Positions 26,549-34,952 of a DNA stretch of 40,921 bases are shown here, piece by piece. Below the pieces are notes generated by a model. That model saw only the letters and a program-made list of their open reading frames with translations, did not search any database and was not told the origin of the DNA. Numbering within the stretch: the first letter of the stretch is position 1; the number at the start of each line of letters is the position of its first letter. The position numbers and the translations under genes are program-made. Origin of the DNA: Candidatus Sedimenticola endophacoides (GTDB lineage Bacteria; Pseudomonadota; Gammaproteobacteria; Chromatiales; Chromatiaceae); assembly GCA_003062205.1 (NCBI GenBank), contig PQCP01000115.1, positions 1 through 40,921 of the forward strand, in the 5' to 3' direction.

Positions 26549-27904
26549 ATGAAACAGCAGAGCAGCGTTTTCGCCGAACAGAGCACCGCCGCCCTGCCAA
26601 AGGCGCGGGCACGCTATCTGGCCCAAGCGATTCAGCTTGAGGAGCGCTCGCCGAAGCGCGTCATCACCCTCGGCGTGCTGACCACCATCTTCCTGCTCGG
26701 CTCGCTCATCGCCTGGGGCGGGCTGACCCGGGTGAGCGAGGTGGCCATCGCCGACGGCGAGGTGATCCCCGCCGGGCTGATCGTCAACGTCCAGCACCTG
26801 GAGGGGGGGATCGTCAGCCGGCTCCACGTACGCAACGGCGACCGGGTGGGCGCGGGCGACCCGCTGGTCAGCTTCGCCACCTCGGCCGCCGAATCGGAGC
26901 TGCGCCAGATGCTGGTGCGCCAGGGCGGACTCAAGCTCCAGGGCGAGCGTCTGCAGGCGCTGATCGAGCAGCGCGAACCGGACTTCGGCCCCCTGGCCGC
27001 GGACCTCCCCGATCTGGCCGACAAACAGCGCACCATCTACCAGGCCCAGACCAACAGCCTCAAGAGCGAGCAGGCGATCATCGACAGCCAGATCGAACAG
27101 CGCCGCTCGGAGCTGGCCAGCAGGCAGAACCAGGTCGCCTCCCTGCGTCGGGAGCTGGCGATCTATCAGGAGCAGGTCGACATCCGCGAGGAGCTGGCGC
27201 GCAAGGGAACGGTATCACGCACCGAAATGCTGGCCTCGCGCTCGCGCCTGGCGGAATCCCAGAGCAGCCTGCGCAAGGCGATCGACGATGTGGCGGTGGC
27301 CAAGACCGCCTTCGAGGAGAGCAAGCAGCGCCGGCTCGAACTGTTCGCCCGCACCAATCAGGAGATCGAGCTGGAAGCGGGCACCGTGGCCAACGAACTG
27401 GCCGAGGTGGAGAGCAGCCTGATCCGCCTGCGCGACCGGGTCACACGCCTTCAGGTGACCGCCCCGGTGGGTGGCATCGTGCAGGGGCTGGCGATCAGCA
27501 ACATCAACCAGGTGGTGGCCCCCGGCCAGCTGATCACCCAACTGGTGCCGGTCCAGGACGAACTGATCATCGAAGCCAAGATCAAGCCCCAGGACATCGG
27601 CCATGTACATGTCGGGCAGAGCGCCAAGGTCAAGTTCACCAGCTATGACGCCTCGCGCTTCGGCTTTCTGTTGGGCGAGGTGCGGCAACTCTCCGCCTCC
27701 ACCTACCTGGACCCTGAAAACAACCCCTACTACCGGGCTGAGATCCGCCTTGAGAAGGACTTTCTCGGCAACGATCCGGGGCGCATGAAGATTCTCCCGG
27801 GGATGACCGTCACCGCCGACATCCGCACCGGAGAGAAGACCATCCTGGACTACCTGCTGCGACCGATCAGCCGCGGTTTCAGCAGCGCCTTTCGCGAGCG
27901 CTGA
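26549..27904 (+). CDS. HlyD-family membrane fusion protein (type I secretion adaptor)
   Basis: Periplasmic adaptor of 451 residues linking the inner-membrane ABC exporter to an outer-membrane TolC-like channel, which is not in this window. A short cytoplasmic N-terminus is followed by one membrane helix (about residues 38-60, VITLGVLTTIFLLGSLIAWG). A biotinyl-lipoyl half (VQHLEGGIVSRLHVRNGDRV) comes next, then a long coiled-coil hairpin (about 110-290) and the second lipoyl half (VTAPVGGIVQGLAI). The HlyD C-terminal beta-domain ends in GMTVTADIRTGEKTILDYLL, typical of the PrtE/HlyD type. Its ATG overlaps the restored stop of ABC subunit 2. The upstream repeat sits only 47 bp before this start and may alter its translation. 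Confidence 0.93.
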   Translation: MKQQSSVFAEQSTAALPKARARYLAQAIQLEERSPKRVITLGVLTTIFLLGSLIAWGGLTRVSEVAIADGEVIPAGLIVNVQHLEGGIVSRLHVRNGDRVGAGDPLVSFATSAAESELRQMLVRQGGLKLQGERLQALIEQREPDFGPLAADLPDLADKQRTIYQAQTNSLKSEQAIIDSQIEQRRSELASRQNQVASLRRELAIYQEQVDIREELARKGTVSRTEMLASRSRLAESQSSLRKAIDDVAVAKTAFEESKQRRLELFARTNQEIELEAGTVANELAEVESSLIRLRDRVTRLQVTAPVGGIVQGLAISNINQVVAPGQLITQLVPVQDELIIEAKIKPQDIGHVHVGQSAKVKFTSYDASRFGFLLGEVRQLSASTYLDPENNPYYRAEIRLEKDFLGNDPGRMKILPGMTVTADIRTGEKTILDYLLRPISRGFSSAFRER

Positions 27905-27995
27905 GCGGCCGCCTGAGGCAGATCAAAGGAATGCGCGACAGGACTTGCGACGGCGTGTGTTTCGTCAATACTTGCAGGGAGTCCGGTTACTTTCC

Positions 27996-28018
27996 GCGCG
28001 TTACGTGGGAAAACGCGC
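27996..28018. promoter_or_regulatory. Hairpin or dyad upstream of the hydrogenase operon
   Basis: GCGCGTT (27996-28002) and AACGCGC (28012-28018) form a perfect 7-bp inverted repeat with a 9-base loop. It lies in the 277-bp gap between the adaptor gene and hoxF. It may end the secretion transcript or act as an operator for hox. No sigma-54 or clear sigma-70 promoter was recognised in the gap. Confidence 0.3.
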
Positions 28019-28181
28019 CAACGAGCGGAAAACACTGCGTAGAACGCGGCAACAGCGAAAGATGCCTCCGGTTTTTTAAACGACAACAGCGATACGTTCG
28101 AATCACTCATAACCACGGAGAGATCCAGGCCCGACACGATGCGCCTGAGTTTGTATACCACCACCAACATGGACGAGCGAA

Positions 28182-29978
28182 ATGGCTTCGACACCCCAGG
28201 CCCATGAGGCGGTCACCCGGGATCAGCTGGCGCAATGGAGCCACGACCCCGCCAATCTGCTGCAGATCCTGATCGGCATCCAGCAGCGCTTCTCCCATAT
28301 CCCCGCCCCTATCGTCACTGCCCTCGGTGATGCCCTCGGCCTGAGCCCGGCGCATATCGAAGGGGTGATCGGCTTCTACAGCTTTCTGCACAGCACCCCC
28401 CAGGGGCGCTTCCAGCTCCTGTTCAGCGATAACATCGTGGACCGGATGCTCGGCTCCAGGGCGCTGGCCGCCCGCCTCGCCGCGCGGCTCGGGGTCGAGA
28501 TCGGCGCCCCCTCGGAGCGGGTCGGCATCGGCTTCACCTCCTGTACCGGGATGGGCGACCAGGGCCCGGCGGCACTGGTCAACGGCCTGGCCCTGACCCG
28601 CCTCGACGAAGGACGTATCGACCGGATCGCGCAACAGATCAGCGATGGGACAGCGCTGAGCGACTGGCCCGCCGAACTGTTCCGGGTGGAGGATAATGTC
28701 CGGCGCCGCGACCGCCTCCTCGACACCCCGTATGAACCTGGAGCCGCGTTGCGCGCCATGTCGCGCGCCGGGGCTGACGGAGTGCTCGACGAGCTGGCGC
28801 GCAGCGGCCTCAAAGGGCGCGGCGGCGCCGGTTTCGCCACCCACCTGAAATGGCGCCTGTGCCGCGATGCCCCGGGGGCTGAACACATCGTGGTGTGCAA
28901 CGCCGACGAGGGCGAACCGGGCACCTTCAAGGATCGCCTGCTGCTCCAGCGCCACGCCGGACAGCTGATCGAGGGGATGACCCTGTGCGCCGCCGTCATC
29001 GGCGCCCGCCGCGGCCTCCTCTACCTGCGCGGCGAATACCGCTGCCTGCTCGACGGGCTGCGAGAGGCGCTGCACCGGCGGCGCGAGGCCGGACTGCTGG
29101 GCGGGACGATCCTCGGCCAGGCCGGATTCGACTTCGACATCCGCATACACCTGGGCGCCGGGGCCTATATCTGCGGCGAGGAGTCGGCCCTGATCGAGTC
29201 CCTGGAGGGCAAACGCGGTATCCCGCGCAGCCGCCCCCCGTTTCCGGTCAGCCACGGCTATCTCGGCCACCCGACCGTGGTCAACAACGTCGAGACCTTC
29301 GTGGCGGCAGCGATGATCGCACAGCAGGGGGCCGACTGGTTCCTGGAATCGGGCACCAAAGACTCCCCGGGCACCAAGCTGCTGAGCGTCTCCGGCGACT
29401 GCCCCCGCCCCGGCATCTACGAATACCCCTTCGGCACCCCTATTGAGCGCGTCCTGGCTGACTGCGGCGCCGAGGATACCCAGGCGGTGCAGGTGGCCGG
29501 CGCGGCCGGTACCTGCGTACCGCCGAGGGAGTTCGGACGCCGCATCGCCTTCGAGGAGATCCCCACCGGCGGCTCGTTCATGATCTTCAACCGCGGGCGC
29601 AACCTGCTCGACGCGATACACAACTTCAGCGGCTTCTTCGCCCACGAGAGCTGCGGCTTCTGCACCCCCTGCCGGGTCGGCACCACCCTGCTGCACAACC
29701 GCTTGGGCAAGGTCCTGGAGCGCAACGCCACCCGCGAGGACATCACGACCCTGCGCCGTCTCGCCGACCTGCTGCGCGGCACCAGTCACTGCGGCTTGGG
29801 ACAGAGCGCTCCCAACGCCCTGCTCTCCCTGCTGGAGAAGTTTCCCGGCACCTTTATCGGCCACCTGCGCTCGACCAGCTTCGAGCCGGCATTCGACCTC
29901 GACGCCGCCCTGGAGGAGGCGCGGCAGCTGGCCCGGCGCGATGACCCAGGCGCCCATCTGGAAGGAGGCGGTGTATGA
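28182..29978 (+). CDS. hoxF: NAD-reducing hydrogenase diaphorase subunit HoxF
   Basis: Flavin subunit (598 residues) that passes electrons from the hydrogenase to NAD+. About residues 1-150 are a NuoE-like domain whose [2Fe-2S] cysteines are mostly lost (only SCTGMGDQG remains), as in the Ralstonia eutropha soluble hydrogenase. The NuoF-like part follows: FMN motif GRGGAGFATHLKW, NADEGEPGTFKDR, NAD motif GAGAYICGEESALIES. The [4Fe-4S] ligands are ESCGFCTPCRVG plus the Cys in HCGLGQ. It is the first gene of hoxFUYHW, without a separate hoxE. Its stop overlaps the hoxU start by 4 bp. The operon resembles the Hox2 type of Thiocapsa by gene order. Confidence 0.95.
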   Translation: MASTPQAHEAVTRDQLAQWSHDPANLLQILIGIQQRFSHIPAPIVTALGDALGLSPAHIEGVIGFYSFLHSTPQGRFQLLFSDNIVDRMLGSRALAARLAARLGVEIGAPSERVGIGFTSCTGMGDQGPAALVNGLALTRLDEGRIDRIAQQISDGTALSDWPAELFRVEDNVRRRDRLLDTPYEPGAALRAMSRAGADGVLDELARSGLKGRGGAGFATHLKWRLCRDAPGAEHIVVCNADEGEPGTFKDRLLLQRHAGQLIEGMTLCAAVIGARRGLLYLRGEYRCLLDGLREALHRRREAGLLGGTILGQAGFDFDIRIHLGAGAYICGEESALIESLEGKRGIPRSRPPFPVSHGYLGHPTVVNNVETFVAAAMIAQQGADWFLESGTKDSPGTKLLSVSGDCPRPGIYEYPFGTPIERVLADCGAEDTQAVQVAGAAGTCVPPREFGRRIAFEEIPTGGSFMIFNRGRNLLDAIHNFSGFFAHESCGFCTPCRVGTTLLHNRLGKVLERNATREDITTLRRLADLLRGTSHCGLGQSAPNALLSLLEKFPGTFIGHLRSTSFEPAFDLDAALEEARQLARRDDPGAHLEGGGV

Positions 29979-30697
29979 GCAACCGGCTGAAGATCGACGG
30001 CCTGGAGATCGGATTCGAGCCCGGCCAGAGTGTCATGGATGCGGCCCTGGCGGCCGGGGTCTACATCCCCCACCTCTGCCACAATCCCGAGTTCCGGCCC
30101 CACGGCAGTTGTCGGCTCTGCGTTGTCGAATGCAACGGACGCCCCCTCTCCGCCTGCACCACCCCGGCGATCGACGGCATGGAAGTGACCAACCTCACCG
30201 AGCCGCTTCAGGCCCAGCGCCGCATCCTGCTGCAACTGCTGTTCGTGGAGGGCAATCACGTCTGTCCCGGCTGCGAAAAGAGCGGCGCCTGTCAGCTACA
30301 GGCGGTGGCCTACTTCTGCGGCATGCTGGCCCCGGAGCTGACCCACTTCTACCCCCGGCGCCAGGTAGACGCGTCACACCCGCGGGTGGTCATCGACTTC
30401 AACCGCTGCATCCTCTGCGAACTGTGCGTCAGGGCCAGCCGCGACGTCGACGGCAAAGACGTCTTCGCGCTCAGTGGCCGGGGCCTGGGGGCGCACATCA
30501 CCATCAACGCCCCCAGCGGCCGCCTCGGCGACAGCGCCTTCAGCACCGACGACAAGGCGGCGCACGTCTGTCCGGTGGGTGCGATCCTGCCCAAGCACCG
30601 GGGCTACGAGATACCCATCGGCGAACGCCTCTACGATCAACAGCCCATCAGCCAGGTCGGCGATGCGGCGGCGCACGAGGAGAAGGGCCATGAGTGA
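29975..30697 (+). CDS. hoxU: NAD-reducing hydrogenase diaphorase subunit HoxU
   Basis: Iron-sulfur electron-transfer subunit of 240 residues, similar to the N-terminal part of NuoG. Visible clusters: a [2Fe-2S] set in CHNPEFRPHGSCRLCVVEC plus the following SACTT; a His-Cys3 [4Fe-4S] set around HVCPGCEKSGACQLQ; and a ferredoxin-like set in RCILCELCVRA with VCPVGAI. It connects HoxF to HoxY. It overlaps hoxF (ATGA) and hoxY, so translation is probably coupled. Confidence 0.95.
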   Translation: MSNRLKIDGLEIGFEPGQSVMDAALAAGVYIPHLCHNPEFRPHGSCRLCVVECNGRPLSACTTPAIDGMEVTNLTEPLQAQRRILLQLLFVEGNHVCPGCEKSGACQLQAVAYFCGMLAPELTHFYPRRQVDASHPRVVIDFNRCILCELCVRASRDVDGKDVFALSGRGLGAHITINAPSGRLGDSAFSTDDKAAHVCPVGAILPKHRGYEIPIGERLYDQQPISQVGDAAAHEEKGHE

Positions 30698-31229
30698 CCG
30701 GATCAAGGTGGCCACCACCTCGCTGGCCGGCTGTTTCGGCTGCCACATGTCGCTGCTCGACATCGACGAACGACTGATCGACCTGCTGGAGCTGGTGGCG
30801 TTCGACCGCACCCCGCTCACCGACATCAAGGCCCTCGGCGAATGCGACCTGGGCATCATCGAGGGCGGCGTCTGCAACGCGGAGAACGTCGAGGTACTGA
30901 AGGCGTTCCGCCGCCACTGCCGGGTACTGGTGGCGATCGGCGCCTGCTCCATCAACGGCGGCATACCGGCGATGCGCAACCAGTACACCCTCACCGAATG
31001 TCTCGACGAATCCTACCTGCACGGGGTGGGCGTGGAGGACGCGCAGATCCCCAGTGACCCCGAGCTGCCGCTGCTGCTGAACAAGGTGCACCCGCTACAC
31101 GAGGTGGTGAAGGTGGACTATTTCCTCCCCGGCTGCCCGCCCTCGGCCGACACCATCTGGACCTTCCTGAACGAGCTGCTCTCGGGACAACCGATCCACT
31201 TCGCATACCGGCAAATTCACTATGACTGA
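30690..31229 (+). CDS. hoxY: NAD-reducing hydrogenase small subunit HoxY
   Basis: Small [NiFe]-hydrogenase subunit of 179 residues carrying the proximal [4Fe-4S] cluster. Ligand motifs: SLAGCFGCHMSLLDID near residue 15, IGACSINGGIPAMRN, and FLPGCPPSADTIW. The short length without a Tat signal fits the cytoplasmic bidirectional group 3d. The start is ATG at 30690, in the hoxU tail after GAGGAGAAGG; it ends 8 bp inside hoxH. Confidence 0.95.
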   Translation: MSDRIKVATTSLAGCFGCHMSLLDIDERLIDLLELVAFDRTPLTDIKALGECDLGIIEGGVCNAENVEVLKAFRRHCRVLVAIGACSINGGIPAMRNQYTLTECLDESYLHGVGVEDAQIPSDPELPLLLNKVHPLHEVVKVDYFLPGCPPSADTIWTFLNELLSGQPIHFAYRQIHYD

Positions 31230-32724
31230 CAGCATCGACAGACTGGAGACGGCCCCCAACCCCGAAGGGCTGCGCCGGGTCGCCATCGAACCCCTGACCC
31301 GGGTGGAGGGGCACGGCAAGGTGAGCCTGTTGCTGGACGAGCGCAACCGGGTGGCCCAGGCGCGCCTGCACATCGTCGAATTCCGGGGTTTCGAAAAATT
31401 CATCCAGGGACGCCCCTACTGGGAGCTTCCGGTGCTGGTGCAGCGCCTGTGCGGCATCTGCCCGGTCAGCCACCACCTGGCCGCCGCCAAGGCGGTGGAT
31501 CAGCTGGTCGGCGTCACCGGGCTGAGCCCTACAGCCGAGAAGGTGCGCCGCCTGATGCACCATGGCCAGATCCTGCAATCCCACGCCCTGCACTTCTTCC
31601 ACCTCGCCTCCCCCGACCTGCTGTTCGGCTACGACGCGGCGGTGGCCCGGCGCAACATCGTCGGCGTGCTGAACGAACATCCGGAGCTGGCGAAACAGGG
31701 GGTGCTGCTGCGCAAATACGGACAGGAGGTGATCCGCCTCACCGCCGGCAAACGGGTGCACGGCACCGGCGCCATCCCCGGAGGCGTCAACAAATCCCTC
31801 CGTAGAGAAGAGATCGATTATCTCAAGCGGGACATCGCCCGGATGGTCGAGTGGAGCCGGGGCGCGCTCGACCTGGCCAGGCGGCTGTTCATGGCGGATG
31901 TGGAGCACAGCCGCCGCTTCGCCCGTATCGAGACCAACCTGCTCAGCCTGTGCCGCGACGACGGCGCCCTCGAACTCTACCACGGCGGACTGCGGGCCAG
32001 GCGCCCCGACGGCGGCATCCACTTCGACCAGGTCGATTACCGCGACTACGAGACCCATATCCGGGAGCAGGTAAAGAGCTGGAGCTACATGAAGTTCCCC
32101 TACATCAGCGACCTGGGCCCCAACGAGGGGGCCTACCGGGTGGGTCCCCTGGCACGCATCAACAACTGCGACTTCATCGACACGCCGCTGGCCGAGGCCG
32201 GGCGGCAGGCATTTCGCGCCTTCGCCGGCGACACCCCGCTGCACTCCACCCTCGCCTACCACTGGGCGCGAATGATCGAAATGCTCTATTGCGCCGAATC
32301 GATCGCCCGGCTGCTCGACGACCCGGACCTGAGCGGCGACGAACGTGTGCGCCGCGGCCACATGCAGAATAAGGGGATCGGCGTGATCGAGGCGCCCCGG
32401 GGCACGCTGTTCCACCATTACGAGATCGACGATGAGGGGCTGGTAACCCGGGCCAACCTGATTGTATCCACCACCAACAACAACCGGGCGATGAACCAGT
32501 CGATCCGCCGGGTGGCCGCCGACCTGTTCGACGGCCGGGAGCTGACCGAGCCGATGCTCAATCAGATCGAAGTGGCGATCCGCGCCTACGACCCCTGCCT
32601 CTCCTGCGCCACCCACGCCCTGGGACGGATGCCCCTGGAGGTGGAGCTGATCGATACCGGAGGCAACCGCCTCGCCCGCCTCCGCCGGGATGGCAACGGC
32701 ACAATCCGCGGCGGCGATGACTGA
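31222..32724 (+). CDS. hoxH: NAD-reducing hydrogenase large subunit HoxH
   Basis: Catalytic subunit (500 residues) holding the NiFe centre that splits or makes H2. The N-terminal nickel motif is RLCGICPVSHH (about residue 75) and the C-terminal motif DPCLSCATH (about 455). After that His comes a roughly 30-residue tail starting ALGRMPLEVELID, expected to be cut off by HoxW after nickel insertion. The tail is acidic at the end (GTIRGGDD). It overlaps hoxY at the start and hoxW at the end. Confidence 0.96.
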   Translation: MTDSIDRLETAPNPEGLRRVAIEPLTRVEGHGKVSLLLDERNRVAQARLHIVEFRGFEKFIQGRPYWELPVLVQRLCGICPVSHHLAAAKAVDQLVGVTGLSPTAEKVRRLMHHGQILQSHALHFFHLASPDLLFGYDAAVARRNIVGVLNEHPELAKQGVLLRKYGQEVIRLTAGKRVHGTGAIPGGVNKSLRREEIDYLKRDIARMVEWSRGALDLARRLFMADVEHSRRFARIETNLLSLCRDDGALELYHGGLRARRPDGGIHFDQVDYRDYETHIREQVKSWSYMKFPYISDLGPNEGAYRVGPLARINNCDFIDTPLAEAGRQAFRAFAGDTPLHSTLAYHWARMIEMLYCAESIARLLDDPDLSGDERVRRGHMQNKGIGVIEAPRGTLFHHYEIDDEGLVTRANLIVSTTNNNRAMNQSIRRVAADLFDGRELTEPMLNQIEVAIRAYDPCLSCATHALGRMPLEVELIDTGGNRLARLRRDGNGTIRGGDD

Positions 32725-33175
32725 GCCGCGGCCGCTGCTGATCATCGGCTACGGCAACCCCTCCCGTGGCGACGACGCCCTGGGCCCCCGGCTGATCGAC
32801 TGGCTGGAACGCGATACCAGCCTGCCGGACGGCTACGACACCCTGACCGACTTTCAGCTGCAGATCGAGCACGCCCTGGACCTGCGGGGACGCCGACGGG
32901 TGCTGTTCATCGACGCCAGCCTGAACGCCCCCGCACCCTGCCGGCTGACCCCCCTCGCGGCGCGCCGCGACCCAAGCTACACCAGCCACGCCCTGAGCCC
33001 GGAGGCGCTGCTCGATGTCTATCGCCAGGTCTGTCCCGAGCCGCCGCCCGCCTGCCAGCTGCTGGCGGTCAGGGGCTACCGCTTCGAACTGGGCGAGGCG
33101 CTGAGCCCCCAGGCGGAGGCCAACGCCGAGGCGGCGAAGACGCTGATCCGGCGGCTGTTGCGCGATGCGGACTAG
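32717..33175 (+). CDS. hoxW: Hydrogenase maturation endopeptidase HoxW
   Basis: Specific protease (152 residues) that removes the HoxH C-terminal tail. Family motifs are IIGYGNPSRGDDALGPRL at the N-terminus, with Asp/Glu-type nickel-sensing positions, and VLFIDASLNAP in the middle. The ATG at 32717 lies inside the hoxH end (8-bp overlap). Its TAG stop shares bases with the stop of the convergent sugar dehydrogenase gene: the palindrome CTAG at 33172-33175 serves both. Confidence 0.92.
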   Translation: MTEPRPLLIIGYGNPSRGDDALGPRLIDWLERDTSLPDGYDTLTDFQLQIEHALDLRGRRRVLFIDASLNAPAPCRLTPLAARRDPSYTSHALSPEALLDVYRQVCPEPPPACQLLAVRGYRFELGEALSPQAEANAEAAKTLIRRLLRDAD

Positions 33176-34281
33176 GGGAGCGGCTCCAGGCGCGCCAGCC
33201 GGCCGTCGATGGCGTCACTCAGCAGATAGAGGTAACCATCCGGCCCCTCCCGCACATCGCGGATCCGACCCAGCACCCCCTGCAACAGGCGCTCCTCTGC
33301 AACCACCCGGTCACCTTCGAGTTCCAGGCGCACCAGTAGCTGAAATTTCAACGAACCGACGAACAGGTCGCCGCGCCACTGCGGAAAGCGCTCCCCCTGA
33401 TAGAAGGCCATGCCCGAGGGGGCGATGGAGGGGACCCAGTAGTAGAGCGGCGGCTCGATGCCCGGTTTTTCGCTCCCCTCGCCCACCGGGATGCCGCTCC
33501 CGTACTCAGTGCCATGGGAGACCACCGGCCAGCCGTAGTTGGCGCCGGAGCGCAGCCGGTTGATCTCATCCCCGCCCTGGGGACCGTGCTCGTGTATCCA
33601 TATCCGGCCGCTGCGCGGCTCCAGCGCCGCCCCCTGGGCGTTGCGGTGGCCATAGCTGAAGATCGCCCCGCGCGCGCCCGGCAGGTCAACGAACGGATTG
33701 TCGCGGGGAATGCGCCCATCGTCGTGCAGGCGGATCACCGATCCGGCATCATCCCCCAGATCCTGGGCGCGCCGCCGCTCGCCCCGGTCCCCGAGGGTGA
33801 TGTAGAGGTCGCCCGCACGGTCAAACACCAGGCGCGAGCCGAAGTGCGCCCCCGTGCCGCTCTTCGGCAGCAGCCGGAACAGCCGCTGCCAGTCGACCAG
33901 GCGCCGCCCCTGGAGCCGCCCGCGCCCCACCTCGGTGCCCACCCCGTCGCGGCCGCCCGCCACGTAGGAGAGATAGATCCAGCCGTTCTCCCGGTAGGCG
34001 GGATGCAGGACCACATCGAGCAGCCCACCCTGACCGTAAGCGGCAATCTCGGGCAGCCCCCCCACCGGCTCGGCCAGCAGCCGTCCGTTTTCGATCAGGC
34101 GCAGGCGCCCCGGACGCTCCGTCACCAGCATTCGCCCATCGGGCAGAAACGCCATCCCCCAGGGGTGCGCCAACCCCTCTGCCAGGGTCACCACCCTGAA
34201 CCCCTGGGCACCCGCCACGCCCGGCACCAGCAGCGCCAGGCTCAGCAGGGCCATCCAAAGCGATCGGCAACGTGTCGGCAT
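33172..34281 (-). CDS. PQQ-dependent aldose sugar dehydrogenase, YliI-like
   Basis: Periplasmic beta-propeller enzyme of 369 residues from the glucose/sorbosone dehydrogenase family, predicted to oxidise sugars with PQQ. The signal peptide covers about residues 1-25 (LLSLALLVPGVAGAQG). Family motifs: GLAHPWGMAFLPDGRMLVTERPGRLR, GGLLDVVLHP, GAHFGSRLVFD, LYITLGDRG, and HEHGPQGGDEINRL with YGWPVVSHG. It converges on hoxW. Cofactor synthesis genes are not in the window, so activity with PQQ is by family only. Confidence 0.9.
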   Translation of the reverse strand: MPTRCRSLWMALLSLALLVPGVAGAQGFRVVTLAEGLAHPWGMAFLPDGRMLVTERPGRLRLIENGRLLAEPVGGLPEIAAYGQGGLLDVVLHPAYRENGWIYLSYVAGGRDGVGTEVGRGRLQGRRLVDWQRLFRLLPKSGTGAHFGSRLVFDRAGDLYITLGDRGERRRAQDLGDDAGSVIRLHDDGRIPRDNPFVDLPGARGAIFSYGHRNAQGAALEPRSGRIWIHEHGPQGGDEINRLRSGANYGWPVVSHGTEYGSGIPVGEGSEKPGIEPPLYYWVPSIAPSGMAFYQGERFPQWRGDLFVGSLKFQLLVRLELEGDRVVAEERLLQGVLGRIRDVREGPDGYLYLLSDAIDGRLARLEPLP

Positions 34282-34409
34282 CGCTCACCTCCTGTCACGG
34301 TAAATGGCCGGATTTGCCAGCCGATTGAGAATTCTTGATCCGTCCGGCCCCACCCCGGGACTATACTTCCAACTATCGGAAACGGCACCCGGCGAAGGGG
34401 GTTTGATCA

Positions 34410-34952
34410 ATGAAGATTGCCATCGGCGAGGAGGTCCGCAAGCGTGCCAAGCTCCCCCACGACCTCTACATGACCAACATGTTTCTGCTCAACATCCCGA
34501 TGGTCGCCGCCACCCTCGCCTACACCATCGGCGGCAACCCGGTGCTGGTATGGGCGGTACTGGGCGCGCTGCTCTGCTCCCTCGGGGTGATCGGCTACAT
34601 CCGCTGGCGGGCCGGACGCATCGACCCCGCCGGCGACTGGTTCACCGCCGTGCACTGGCGCCTCTCGGCAAGGCGCGGAAATCTGCTGCTGATCGGCTAT
34701 CTGGCGACGGGACTGATCATCGGGCTGGGGGTTCTGGTCGGCTCGGCCAGTGCCGATCCCAACATGCGGACCATCCTGCTCACCATCTTCACGCGCATCG
34801 GCATCGTCCCGGGACTGGTCCTGATCCTGGTCACCACCATCCTTGAGGGCCAGGCCATGCACCTGGTCAACAACGGCATCGTGCCACGCCGTCTCGCCGA
34901 ACGCCACCCACCCCCGCCCGGCACCGAGATCCTCGACGAGGCGTCGGAGTAA
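34410..34952 (+). CDS. Small four-helix membrane protein of unknown function
   Basis: 180 residues, not recognised. Hydrophobic segments lie at about residues 22-40, 44-62, 93-113 and 124-145. Between the second and third is a charged loop (RWRAGRIDPAGDWFTAVHWRLSARR split by the membrane edge). The C-terminus is cytoplasmic-looking and proline-rich (RHPPPPGTE). A start at 34410 is supported by GGGGGT about 10 bp upstream. It stands alone, between the sugar dehydrogenase and the GDP-fucose genes. Codon use matches neighbours, so it is likely a real gene. Confidence 0.75.
   Translation: MKIAIGEEVRKRAKLPHDLYMTNMFLLNIPMVAATLAYTIGGNPVLVWAVLGALLCSLGVIGYIRWRAGRIDPAGDWFTAVHWRLSARRGNLLLIGYLATGLIIGLGVLVGSASADPNMRTILLTIFTRIGIVPGLVLILVTTILEGQAMHLVNNGIVPRRLAERHPPPPGTEILDEASE

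Larger units (their letters stand above)
23775..26552 (+). pseudogene. Type I secretion ABC transporter subunit 2, interrupted twice by the 300-bp repeat
   Basis: Coding pieces are 23775-24407, 24708-26201 and 26502-26552. Removing 24408-24707 and 26202-26501 gives one 725-residue protein ending VGKPDEAVQLILESAA. It has an N-terminal C39-like domain without a catalytic Cys (about residues 30-150), a transmembrane domain with VYDKVIGAGSI then ETLPMMLAG across the first junction, and an ATPase domain. Walker A is GQTGSGKST (about 526) and Walker B is ILLDEPGASLD with the catalytic Glu (about 654). The H-loop is VSHRPS. The ABC signature is degenerate (RLPPGFIREL instead of LSGGQ). The restored stop overlaps the adaptor start (ATGA at 26549). 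As it stands, the first insertion stops translation after 12 foreign codons; an internal ATG at 24720 could start a piece that lacks the N-terminal domain and first helix. Confidence 0.92.

Noticed and set aside
27931..28181. A 113-codon frame between the adaptor gene and hoxF.
   Set aside because: Poor codon bias, runs into hoxF in another frame, and no recognisable motif. The region is better read as the hox control region.
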